Of a stretch of DNA of 64,000 nucleotides, positions 17,261-24,860 are shown in pieces. Source of the DNA: Magnetovibrio sp. (GTDB taxonomy: Bacteria; Pseudomonadota; Alphaproteobacteria; Rhodospirillales; Magnetovibrionaceae). Made by a program: the position numbers and the translations under genes. The notes beneath the pieces are model-generated. The model was not told the DNA's origin, searched no databases, and saw nothing but the letters and a program-made list of their open reading frames with translations. The stretch covers positions 124,001 to 188,000 of the forward strand of contig NZ_DATCTF010000011.1 in NCBI RefSeq assembly GCF_036568125.1, in the 5' to 3' direction. Within the stretch, counting starts at the first letter, position 1. Each line of letters begins with the position of its first letter.

Positions 17261-18868
17261 ATGAAGTTGGCATTGTCCCTTTCAGCCATAAGTATGGCGG
17301 CAGGCGCAGTCCTGTTGGGTTCGGGGGGAGCCTTGGCTGCGGAGCCGACACTCTCCGAGAAGGATTTCGAGGAAGCTAAGGTTTTGTATTTCCAGCGTTG
17401 TGCTGGTTGCCACGGTGTCCTTCGCAAGGGTGCTACGGGCAAAAACCTCGAACCGGAAAACACCAAAAAACTCGGGCAGAAGCGGCTTGAGAAGATCATC
17501 ACGCTCGGCACCGAAGGCGGTATGAACAATTTTGACGATACCTTCAGCAAAGAAGAGATCGCGAAGTTGGCCACCTACATCCAAATGGATGTTCCGCCGC
17601 CGGCTGAAATGTCTTTGGCCGAGATGAAAAAACGCTGGAAAGTGTACATCAAGCCCGAAGAATACCCAACCAAACCCATGCACGGGCGTAATTGGCAGAA
17701 CTTCTTCGTGGTTATTTTGCGCGATGCCGGCAAAATGGGCATCATCGACGGCGATACCAAGGAAATCGTCACCAAGGTCAACACCGGCTATGCGGTGCAC
17801 GTGACCAAGGAATCGTCCGATGGGCGTTTCTGGTACACCCAAGGTCGCGACGGAAAAATGACCAAAATCGATTTGTGGATGGACCCGCCGCAGGTGGTTG
17901 CCGAAACACAGATCGCATCCGATGCCCGTGACGTCGCCGTTTCCCACTACGGGGAATGGAAAGACAAATACGTGATCGGTGGCGGGTATTGGCCGCCGCA
18001 CTTCGTGATCCTCGACGCCGTGACCATGGAGCCGCTGAAAGTGGTTTCCACCCGCGGCATCAACGTGGATGGCGAATACGTCAACGAAGCCCGCGTTGCG
18101 GCCGTTTACAATACGCCCAACGCACCGACGTGGATCGTCGCGGTTAAGGAACTCGGCCAGCTTTGGCAGGTCGATTATTCCGATCTCGACAACCTGCGCA
18201 TCGAGCAGATCAACTCTCACAAGTTCCTGCACGATGGCTTCTTCGATCCGACCCAGAAGTATTTCCAAATCGCTGCAAACGCGTCGAACCGTATGGAAGT
18301 GATGGATTCCGAATCTCGTAAATTCGTCGCTTCGATCGAAACCGGCACCAAGCCGCACCCGGGACCGGGCGCGAACTGGGTCGATCCGAAATGCGGCCCG
18401 GTGGGCGGCACGGTTCACTTGGGCGAAGGCAAGGTCACCGTTTGGGGCAACGATCCCAAGGGCCATCCCGACAACGCCTGGAAGATCTGCTACAAGACGG
18501 CAACCGACGGGCCGGGGCTGTTCATTCGCACGCACCCGAACTCGCCGTACGTCTTCGCCGATCAGACCTTGCATCCCGATCCTGATGTTCAACAGTCCAT
18601 CAAGGTCATCGACAAGAAGACCGGCAAGGTCGTCAAAACCATCCGTGTGACGGACATCGAAAAGTCCGTGGCCGTGCACAGCGAATTCAACCAAGACGGT
18701 TCCGAAGTTTGGGTTTCCGTTTGGGTTCGCGGCGGCAAGAAGACTTGGCTGGATGGTCACATCGTCGTCTACGATTCCACAACCCTCGAGAAGAAGGCTG
18801 TGATCAAGGGCCTCGAGACGCCGACAGGCAAGTTCAATGTGTACAATCGCGTACATCATAACACCTAA
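17261..18868 (+). CDS. nirS: cytochrome cd1 nitrite reductase
   Basis: Periplasmic homodimeric enzyme that reduces nitrite to NO. The ATG at 17261 gives a Sec signal peptide (residues 1-27, GALAA-E) and has a GGACAGGGG ribosome site; the frame extends upstream but without signal-peptide logic. The c-heme site CAGCH is at residues 47-51, followed by the eight-bladed d1 propeller (about 140-535). The YAVHV segment supplies the proximal d1 ligand, and NSHKFLHDGFF and GTKPHPGPG hold the two active-site histidines of known cd1 enzymes. At 535 residues it is of slightly shorter or normal length. It is divergent from the d1 operon, with an Fnr/Dnr box about 160 bp upstream, and heads nirS-nirT-cytochromes-cupredoxin. 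Confidence 0.97.
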   Translation: MKLALSLSAISMAAGAVLLGSGGALAAEPTLSEKDFEEAKVLYFQRCAGCHGVLRKGATGKNLEPENTKKLGQKRLEKIITLGTEGGMNNFDDTFSKEEIAKLATYIQMDVPPPAEMSLAEMKKRWKVYIKPEEYPTKPMHGRNWQNFFVVILRDAGKMGIIDGDTKEIVTKVNTGYAVHVTKESSDGRFWYTQGRDGKMTKIDLWMDPPQVVAETQIASDARDVAVSHYGEWKDKYVIGGGYWPPHFVILDAVTMEPLKVVSTRGINVDGEYVNEARVAAVYNTPNAPTWIVAVKELGQLWQVDYSDLDNLRIEQINSHKFLHDGFFDPTQKYFQIAANASNRMEVMDSESRKFVASIETGTKPHPGPGANWVDPKCGPVGGTVHLGEGKVTVWGNDPKGHPDNAWKICYKTATDGPGLFIRTHPNSPYVFADQTLHPDPDVQQSIKVIDKKTGKVVKTIRVTDIEKSVAVHSEFNQDGSEVWVSVWVRGGKKTWLDGHIVVYDSTTLEKKAVIKGLETPTGKFNVYNRVHHNT

Positions 18869-18881
18869 GGCCATATGAGTG

Positions 18882-18913
18882 AGGGGGAAGAAGGCGTTGT
18901 CCTTTTTCCCCCT
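18882..18913 (+). terminator. hairpin between nirS and nirT
   Basis: Inverted repeat AGGGGGAA / TTCCCCCT with inner AAGG/CCTT pairing, starting 13 bases after the nirS stop. No T-run follows, so it is more likely a partial attenuator or a 3'-end stabiliser that keeps nirS mRNA more abundant than the downstream cytochrome genes than a full terminator. Confidence 0.55.
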
Positions 18914-18977
18914 ACATTCCTCTACTCAAATGAAACACAAATCAGCACATTAAGTTTCTTCACCATATGGGGCTTAG

Positions 18978-19634
18978 ATGGTTATGCACGGCTTATGGAA
19001 AGTATTTTGGTCGCCTACCTCGCGTTTTAGCCTGGGCGCCATCCTGATCGCCGGTGGGTTTGCGGGCATTGTTTTCTGGGGTGGTTTCAACACCTTCATG
19101 GAATACACCAATACCCTGGAATTCTGCGTCTCGTGTCACGAGATGGAGCAGAAGGTTTATCAGGAATACAAAAAAAGCGTTCACTACAGCAACCCATCGG
19201 GTGTGCGCGCCATCTGTTCCGACTGTCACGTGCCCAAAGAGTGGCTGCCCAAGGTCGTGCGTAAGATCAAAGCATCCAACGAATTGCTGCACAAAGTCCT
19301 AGGCACCATCGACACGCCCGAAAAATTCGAAGCCAAACGATTCGAGCTGGCCAAGAATGTCTGGGCCTCCATGGAAGCCAACGATTCACACGAATGCCGC
19401 AACTGCCATTCCTACGGCGCGATGCACTGGGAAAAACAGCGTCCGCGCTCCAAGGAAAAGATGCAAGTGGCGTTTAAGGAAAAGAAGACCTGTATCGAAT
19501 GCCACAAGGGCATCGCCCATTCGCTGCCTGCCGAGGCCATGATGCAGGAAGAAGACGATGCGCCGCGCCCCGCTCAGGTGGAAGCCGCACCGAAAACCAC
19601 AAAGTCGATGGATAAGTTTCTCGAAGAAGAATAA
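18978..19634 (+). CDS. nirT: NapC/NirT-family tetraheme cytochrome c
   Basis: Membrane-anchored quinol dehydrogenase predicted to pass electrons from the quinol pool to periplasmic cytochromes serving NirS. One N-terminal transmembrane helix (residues 18-40) is followed by four CxxCH sites: CVSCH 50-54, CSDCH 80-84, CRNCH 140-144 and CIECH 172-176. That is the NapC/NirT/NrfH pattern. The C-terminal tail (after residue 185) is acidic and charged. No separate nap genes are nearby, so a NirS role is more likely than a Nap role. The start could be the ATG at 18978 or the one at 18984. Confidence 0.9.
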   Translation: MVMHGLWKVFWSPTSRFSLGAILIAGGFAGIVFWGGFNTFMEYTNTLEFCVSCHEMEQKVYQEYKKSVHYSNPSGVRAICSDCHVPKEWLPKVVRKIKASNELLHKVLGTIDTPEKFEAKRFELAKNVWASMEANDSHECRNCHSYGAMHWEKQRPRSKEKMQVAFKEKKTCIECHKGIAHSLPAEAMMQEEDDAPRPAQVEAAPKTTKSMDKFLEEE

Positions 19635-19682
19635 TGCTATGGTAAGGCGACAAGCTTGAAGAAAATGAGGAGAGATCGCCCC

Positions 19683-20558
19683 ATGCGCATATCGCAACTT
19701 GGCCGAGGACTCATACTTCGCGCGGCGCTGGGCGCACTGGTTGCGTTCAGTATGTCGCCGTCCGCCATCCAGGCCCAGGATCCAGCCAGCGTCACCCACC
19801 AGATGTATCTGGATATGAAGCTGGGCAAGCTCAACATCCATGGCGACAATGCGGTGGTCGAAGCGCTGATCTTGCAGCGCGACATTCCCATTCCCTACGA
19901 CTACATCGCCACGCTGATGCGCACGCCCAACGCCTTTGGCGAAGGCCCGGCGTGCGTGGTGTGTCACAGTTCCAACGAGCAAAGCAAAAGCTATCGCGGT
20001 TTGGACTTGTCTAGTTGCGAGGGTATTTTGCGCGGCGCAACGGAGGAACCGGCCCGCGTCATCGTGCATCCGGGCGACCCAAGCCAAAGTTTTCTGGCCA
20101 AGCGCATTCGCGACAATCGCATGCCTTTGGGGGTGCCGTTCTTCGCCTCGGTGGACTCGGACAGCATCACCGCCGTGAAATCGTGGATCGACGCCGGCGC
20201 GCACAATGACGAAAGCTTCGCCACCAAGGTCCTGCCGCTGTTGTCGGAACCAACCGCATTCGGATCCGACACCGCCTGCATCGATTGCCACAAATCGTTT
20301 CGCGACCCGCCAAGCTTCAACGAGGTCAACCTCACCAGTTTCGATGCCATCATGACCGGGGCGTTTTCGCGCACCCGAAAGAAGGAAGGCCTGCCCGGAT
20401 TACCGATCGTGGTGCCAGGTGACGCCGAGGCCAGCCCGCTCTACCAACGCCTGACTATGAACCGCATGCCCCCCGGCATTGACCCGGGATCACCCCAAGA
20501 TCACCCCAATACGCTTTTGCTGATGCGTTGGATTGAACAAGGCGCACCATGCAATTAA
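19683..20558 (+). CDS. periplasmic di-heme c-type cytochrome with internal duplication
   Basis: Secreted protein of 291 residues. The ATG at 19683 follows a GAGGAGAG ribosome site and gives a signal peptide ending near AIQA-Q (residue 31). Two heme sites, CVVCH (91-95) and CIDCH (199-203), each sit in a copy of the same unit: an AFG-x4-AC-x2-CH motif, a short variable part, a V-x-PGD motif, and N-R-M-P-x-G. The two halves align over about 100 residues, so the gene arose by tandem duplication within the frame. It lies between nirT and another di-heme cytochrome. A role in electron transfer to NirS is likely from context, but no characterised homologue is recognised. Confidence 0.82.
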   Translation: MRISQLGRGLILRAALGALVAFSMSPSAIQAQDPASVTHQMYLDMKLGKLNIHGDNAVVEALILQRDIPIPYDYIATLMRTPNAFGEGPACVVCHSSNEQSKSYRGLDLSSCEGILRGATEEPARVIVHPGDPSQSFLAKRIRDNRMPLGVPFFASVDSDSITAVKSWIDAGAHNDESFATKVLPLLSEPTAFGSDTACIDCHKSFRDPPSFNEVNLTSFDAIMTGAFSRTRKKEGLPGLPIVVPGDAEASPLYQRLTMNRMPPGIDPGSPQDHPNTLLLMRWIEQGAPCN

Positions 20559-20590
20559 AATTATCCAATTCCTAGGAGGAGGGATACGTC

Positions 20591-21262
20591 ATGAAAATCA
20601 ACGTAACACTTGTGAAAGGCGCACTTACCGGGCTCACCGTCATGGCTGGTTTGGTGGCGTATTCATCTCAGGCTCAGGCACTGACCCCGGAAGGCATGAT
20701 GGTGCGCGGTGGCCAACTCTACGACTGGTACTACCAGATCACCACCGGCGACATACAGACCGGAACCCACGTATCCATGCCGGCCGATGCCGGCCAAACG
20801 GGCAAAAAGACATGGCGTTGCTCGGCCTGTCATGGCTTCAATTACGCTGGCGACTTAGGAATCGGCGGTATCCTCGGCGCGAGCGGGAAATCCGCCGATG
20901 AAATTATCGCCATCATCAAGGACGCCAAGCACAACTACACATCGGATATGTTCACCGACGAAGATTTCCAATCGTTGGCGATGTTCGTGTCCAAAGGCGC
21001 CGTGGATATCTCTAAGCTGTCCGGCGACGTGAAGAAGGGCCAAGGCTACTTCGAAACCATTTGCGCCGCGTGTCACGGCAATGATGGCAAGAAAATTACC
21101 GACATGCCGCCGGTCGGCGCGGTGGTGAACAAACTGCCGGACCGCTCGTTGCACCGCATCCGCTTCTCCAAACCCGGCGACAGTATGCCTGCGCTTTCGG
21201 CACTGCCGCTCGACGTGTCGGTGGATGTGTGGAGCTACACCAAGACCCTGCCGCAGGAGTAA
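20591..21262 (+). CDS. di-heme cytochrome c
   Basis: Secreted protein of 223 residues with a signal peptide (to about residue 30, QAQA-L) and an unusually strong AGGAGGAGGG ribosome site. The two heme motifs are CSACH (77-81) and CAACH (158-162). The second domain looks like a standard class I cytochrome c with KPGDSMPALSALP as a likely methionine-ligand segment; the first is more divergent. Similar two-domain cytochromes act as electron carriers next to nirS in other bacteria, so a NirT-to-NirS shuttle is the best guess. It is probably co-transcribed with the genes on each side (32 bp upstream, 5 bp downstream). Confidence 0.82.
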   Translation: MKINVTLVKGALTGLTVMAGLVAYSSQAQALTPEGMMVRGGQLYDWYYQITTGDIQTGTHVSMPADAGQTGKKTWRCSACHGFNYAGDLGIGGILGASGKSADEIIAIIKDAKHNYTSDMFTDEDFQSLAMFVSKGAVDISKLSGDVKKGQGYFETICAACHGNDGKKITDMPPVGAVVNKLPDRSLHRIRFSKPGDSMPALSALPLDVSVDVWSYTKTLPQE

Positions 21263-21267
21263 ACGCT

Positions 21268-21708
21268 GTGGCCGCCTGGCGTGTTATTTCTTTCCTCGTC
21301 GGCATGGCCGTCCCCGCCTTCGCGGGGGCGGCTTTTGCCGCTGACGAAGCCGAGCAGGCTGCCATATGCGCCGCCGCCCAAGAGCGGTTCGAAGCCTTTA
21401 AAGATTTGCCTGCTGACGAAGCCCTTCCCCCTGCTGCGCCCGGCACCGTTCATGTTTTGATGCACAAATACACCTTCTGCCCGCCCCAATTGACGGTCGT
21501 GAAAGGCACCACAGTACGCTTCGTCAACGTCGACAAGCGCACCAGCCACAGCGTTTGGTTCAAAGAGGCCGGAAAAGAAGAAAGCACGCGTCTGTTCCCG
21601 GTCGAGTTTTGGGAAGAAACTTTTACCGAACTCGGTCGCTATCCCTATCTGTGCGGACCACATTGGGAACAAAACGGCATGAAGGGCGTCATTGAGGTGA
21701 TGCCTTAG
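21268..21708 (+). CDS. secreted cupredoxin (plastocyanin/azurin-like)
   Basis: GTG start at 21268, five bases after the preceding stop, with a GCAGGAG ribosome site. The 146-residue product has a signal peptide (residues 1-24, AAFA-A) and a cupredoxin domain. The type 1 copper ligands are visible as His94 (THSVWF-like segment), Cys129, His132 and Met138 in YLCGPHWEQNGM. Blue copper proteins such as azurin and pseudoazurin are known donors to cd1 nitrite reductase, and its position at the end of the nirS operon fits that job. A region before the domain (residues 25-58) is helical and alanine-rich, of unknown role. Confidence 0.83.
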   Translation: MAAWRVISFLVGMAVPAFAGAAFAADEAEQAAICAAAQERFEAFKDLPADEALPPAAPGTVHVLMHKYTFCPPQLTVVKGTTVRFVNVDKRTSHSVWFKEAGKEESTRLFPVEFWEETFTELGRYPYLCGPHWEQNGMKGVIEVMP

Positions 21709-21820
21709 GCTCCCCCCTCCATCGTCACTAACCTGAAAGTCACAACGAACACTGCGACAACCAAAGTCGCGCTCTCTTTGCGTTACCCGCAGATTACGTT
21801 TCTGTATATGTCCGCGAAGA

Positions 21821-21864
21821 GGGACGGAGGGAGGGGAGAGATTTGATTTCGCACCCTCCGTCCC
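21821..21864 (+). terminator. perfect 11-bp inverted repeat after the nirS operon
   Basis: GGGACGGAGGG and CCCTCCGTCCC separated by a 22-base loop. It sits about 110 bases after the cupredoxin stop, with no T-run after the second arm. It may end or protect the nirS operon transcript; the large loop is unusual for an intrinsic terminator. Confidence 0.5.
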
Positions 21865-22066
21865 GATGGCGCAGATGTTTGCGGCTCATCGTCATGAGCG
21901 GCAATTTCACTGTGACCATTTGAATAACGAGCCGTTCCCTCGTCATCCAGATTTAGCTAGCCGCCATTTATAACAGCAGCCGAGCCCGATTCCTCATCTT
22001 GTCAACAAGGTGAAACAAGTGGGAAACTTCACGATGACAATTTGAACGATTGTCGCCGCTGCGTCC

Positions 22067-22080
22067 TTGATCAAAATCAA
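22067..22080 (+). promoter_or_regulatory. FNR box and promoter for bacteriohemerythrin
   Basis: Perfect consensus TTGAT-N4-ATCAA, centred 81 bp before the GTG start. A TACACT element at 22103-22108 is placed correctly for a -10 box if the site is at -41.5, predicting a start near 22115. Half-sites are TTGAT here, while the nir and reductase boxes use TTGAC, so a different or broader Crp/Fnr regulator may act here. Confidence 0.8.
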
Positions 22081-22154
22081 TCCGCATTTGGACGCAAACC
22101 GATACACTCTTTCCCATACCCCGAATACGCATTCATCCGAGGAGACCCCTGAGC

Positions 22155-22556
22155 GTGGCTTTAATCAAATGGGATGACACCATGAAGGTCGGCATACCGT
22201 CTGTCGATCACGAACACGAAACATTGATCGGCGAAATCAACGCCTTGGGAGACGTGATAACGGGCGACATGATCAAACATGCCGAAGTCACGGCTCTGCT
22301 CGGTAAAATCCATGCCCAGATCGAAGCGCACTTCGCATTGGAAGAAAAGATCATGCTCGACAGGGGCTACACCGGCTATCATGCCCACAAGGAAGATCAC
22401 GACCGCCTGCTCGAAGACATCCGCGACATCATGGATGACACGCTCAACGCCGATCCCAAAGACATCTCCGACACCCTGGGCGCGCGTCTCGACACCTGGT
22501 TCTCAGAGCACTTCCGCACCTTGGACCGTAGCTTCCATACCTTTTTGGAACACTGA
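22155..22556 (+). CDS. bacteriohemerythrin
   Basis: Single-domain hemerythrin of 133 residues; binds O2, and possibly NO, at a non-heme di-iron site in the cytoplasm. All ligands can be seen: His21 (VDHEHE), His59 and Glu63 (HFALEE), His78 and His82 (HKEDHD), His119 and Asp124 (HFRTLD). The GTG start follows a GAGGAG ribosome site and gives the classic MALIKWDD N-terminus. It has its own FNR-box promoter, is convergent with the reductase operon (2-bp gap), and is the first of two hemerythrin genes flanking that operon. A role in scavenging O2 or NO during denitrification is likely from context. Confidence 0.93.
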   Translation: MALIKWDDTMKVGIPSVDHEHETLIGEINALGDVITGDMIKHAEVTALLGKIHAQIEAHFALEEKIMLDRGYTGYHAHKEDHDRLLEDIRDIMDDTLNADPKDISDTLGARLDTWFSEHFRTLDRSFHTFLEH

Positions 22557-22558
22557 AC

Positions 22559-23290
22559 TTATTTGAAGTAGAAAACGTGGTCGTTTTCGTGAAAGCCGAC
22601 GATCAGGTTTTGCGTCGGCTTCACGTCGACGATTGCGCTCTGTTCGTGGGTGTAGGGTTTGCTCGGATCACCGTCGTTCATGCGTACGGTCATCCGGTGG
22701 GTTCCCGCCGCGATGAAAAACTTTTTGTAAAAACTCGACGCGCCATCGCTACGCAGCCCCGTGGCTTTCGCTTCACCCTTGAAAAGCAGCTCGCCGTCCA
22801 TTTCCAATTCAAGCAGAACCGCTGAGCGTTCGCGCGAGCATTTCATCTTCGCACGCATGTTCGGCGGCAAGGCCGCCAGCTCTTCCTTGGTGCGTTTGAC
22901 GCAGGCCTCGACACGCTGGCCTGGATGACTCAAATTGAGCTTAATCTGCGCTTCCCCTGCACCCAAGTAGCTGTACGTGGGATACGCCGAAAACACCCCG
23001 ACCACCGCCATGAACAATCCATAAACCGCCGCTTGGGCGATCCAGTACTTAGACGGCATGGTGGCGGCGTGGGCTTCGCGCTGGCGGGTGCCGGCCTTGG
23101 CTTCGCGGCGCTTGTTGATGCGCTCCAGATGCTCGCGTTGAAGACGTTTACGCTCGCGTTTTTCCTCATCGACGCGAAAGAGGTTTTTGACGCCGATGTG
23201 CCAAACGAATGAAAAGTAGATCGGAGCGAACACCGCGAACGGCACCGCATAGAACCACACCGCATTTTCGCCATCGAAGAAATCAAACAT
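22559..23290 (-). CDS. unknown inner-membrane protein of the reductase operon
   Basis: A 243-residue protein I do not recognise. The ATG at 23290 overlaps the upstream gene by 8 bp and begins directly with MFDFFDGENAVWFYAVPFA. Layout: transmembrane helix about 11-31, a highly charged Glu/Arg/Lys-rich and probably helical cytoplasmic segment 35-80, a second helix 82-104, then a periplasmic domain of about 140 residues, rich in beta-type sequence, that ends HENDHVFYFK. Cysteines are few and there is no heme or Fe-S motif. It is the last gene of the operon for the heme-copper enzyme, so an assembly or accessory role is possible, but this is inference. Confidence 0.75.
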   Translation of the reverse strand: MFDFFDGENAVWFYAVPFAVFAPIYFSFVWHIGVKNLFRVDEEKRERKRLQREHLERINKRREAKAGTRQREAHAATMPSKYWIAQAAVYGLFMAVVGVFSAYPTYSYLGAGEAQIKLNLSHPGQRVEACVKRTKEELAALPPNMRAKMKCSRERSAVLLELEMDGELLFKGEAKATGLRSDGASSFYKKFFIAAGTHRMTVRMNDGDPSKPYTHEQSAIVDVKPTQNLIVGFHENDHVFYFK

Positions 23291-24815
23291 CAGCGCTCTC
23301 CCCACCCGGCAGCGCGTCAAGGTCAGCCTTGAACTCGGCCACAGTGTCGTGCAGCAACTCAACATCCAGCGGCGATGCCCACAAGGTGCGGATACGCTCA
23401 CGCGGGACGCGTTTTCTCAAATACGGATCACGCCGCCCTTCCAAACGGTCTTGCATCCACTGCACCCCATAGCGGAATCGGCAGCCGCAATCGGGACAAC
23501 CGGCGATCAACACCCCTTTGGCGCCTTGGCTGATCATGTAATCAATGAACGACGGCGGCATATGCGATACGCACGGCAGCACCACCGCTGCCGTACCTTT
23601 GATGCCATCGACCTTTTGGCCATGATCGCATCCGACCAGAACGATGCCATCGCTGGCATTTTGCAACGCTTCATCGACCGATTTGCGCATCGCCTTCAAC
23701 GGCAAATTCACAAGGTCAATGCCGGTGATAAGTTCATCCTCGGCGCGAAACGGCGTCGAGGTCGGGCACGCGCCGACACAAATTCCGCAACGCGTACACA
23801 TAGACGGTTCGACCACGGCCTGTTGCTCGTAGGGCAAGCCGTCGGTACGCGGCACCATGGTGATCGCGCCATAAGGACAGTCTTCGTAACAGCGCTTACA
23901 GCCGTTGCACATATCCAAGGTCACCACGGCGGCCTTGGGCAACTTCATCGGCGGCAACCACGGCATGATCGCCAGAAACAACGAACCGCCGATGGCCAGC
24001 CCCCACAACACCGCAGGCCCCCAAATGTCGAACAGCGGATAAAAGGCCATGTAAAACCAATCGAGCGCCAAATCGGTCGGTATCACGTCCAAGTTCGCTT
24101 TGGCGTGACTGATGGCAGGCTGAACGAGGGACAGAACCGTCAGCGCCACGGTCGTGCCGATGGCCAGACCGCGCGGCGGGTTGATCTTCGGCTGGGTGAC
24201 GCGGATCACGTGGATCCACATCATGAACAGCAAAAACAGCGGTGCGAAAATGTGCATAAACACCAGCAGCGTGAAGAACCGATCGGTGAGCGATCCTTCG
24301 GCCAAGAAGTTACTGGCGACGGGTTTCCCGAAAATGCCCAACCAGTCAATCCATTCCATCGAACCGATGGCGACGTACTGCGCCAGTTCGTCCCATACCA
24401 GCCAGTAGCCAGACAGGCCCGACACATACAAAAGCCAAATCACCGGCACGCCGGTGAACCACGCATACCAGCGAACCCCGCGATAGCGATCGAACGACCA
24501 TTCACGCACCAGATGCAGCGCCATCGTCAACACCATGCCATCAGACGAATAACGATGCAGGCTGCGCATGACGCCGCCGAACCACCACTGATCGTTGGTC
24601 AGGTATTCAACCGATTCATACGCACCGTTCACCGAGGTTTCAAAAAACACGTACAACACGATGCCGGTGATGGCCGCGACGAAGAACAGGTAAAACGCTA
24701 ACGTGCCCAACTGACGCATGGGGTTCCACTCGGGCCCGAAAGCCTGGTCAAATCCCTTTTCAGCTCGCAAAAAGAAATTTTGGATAAAAATACGGATCGA
24801 GGTGAGAGCGTTCAC
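23283..24815 (-). CDS. cytochrome b / 2x[4Fe-4S] ferredoxin / MvhD-domain fusion
   Basis: A 510-residue redox fusion. Residues 1-290 form a cytochrome b N-terminal-type membrane domain with histidine pairs His87/His188 and His101/His202, spaced as in bc-type cytochromes, so two b-hemes are predicted. Residues 300-352 are a bacterial ferredoxin with two complete clusters, C303-x2-C306-x2-C309-x3-C313P and C340-x2-C343-x2-C346-x3-C350P. Residues 390-460 resemble the delta subunit of F420-non-reducing hydrogenase (MvhD/FlpD): VGCDHG, LPC (Cys415) and GVLIAGCPDCGCRFRYG (Cys440, 443, 445). The domain order suggests electron flow between a membrane quinol site and a soluble partner. It lies between SCO and an unknown membrane gene in the reductase operon. 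Direction of electron flow and partner are unknown. Confidence 0.85.
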   Translation of the reverse strand: MNALTSIRIFIQNFFLRAEKGFDQAFGPEWNPMRQLGTLAFYLFFVAAITGIVLYVFFETSVNGAYESVEYLTNDQWWFGGVMRSLHRYSSDGMVLTMALHLVREWSFDRYRGVRWYAWFTGVPVIWLLYVSGLSGYWLVWDELAQYVAIGSMEWIDWLGIFGKPVASNFLAEGSLTDRFFTLLVFMHIFAPLFLLFMMWIHVIRVTQPKINPPRGLAIGTTVALTVLSLVQPAISHAKANLDVIPTDLALDWFYMAFYPLFDIWGPAVLWGLAIGGSLFLAIMPWLPPMKLPKAAVVTLDMCNGCKRCYEDCPYGAITMVPRTDGLPYEQQAVVEPSMCTRCGICVGACPTSTPFRAEDELITGIDLVNLPLKAMRKSVDEALQNASDGIVLVGCDHGQKVDGIKGTAAVVLPCVSHMPPSFIDYMISQGAKGVLIAGCPDCGCRFRYGVQWMQDRLEGRRDPYLRKRVPRERIRTLWASPLDVELLHDTVAEFKADLDALPGGESADV

Positions 24816-24860
24816 GGCCAGGGTCTTCTTCTATTTTATGGTTTTTCGGGGATGCTTTTT

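Larger units (their letters stand above)
21709..22154. other. 446-bp non-coding region between the nirS operon and bacteriohemerythrin
   Basis: It contains a strong 11-bp inverted repeat (21821-21864), an imperfect direct repeat of a 22-bp motif at about 21906-21927 and 22028-22049 (both TTCAC-N3-GAC-x-ATTTGAA with small changes), and a perfect FNR box at 22067-22080 before the hemerythrin gene. I see no convincing small gene. A regulatory RNA cannot be excluded. Confidence 0.6.

Noticed and set aside
17282-18874. Long open frame of about 530 codons on the minus strand opposite nirS
   Set aside because: It lies fully inside nirS in the opposite direction, its product has no domain or signal I can name, and the plus-strand frame has full family motifs. 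It is a product of codon bias.
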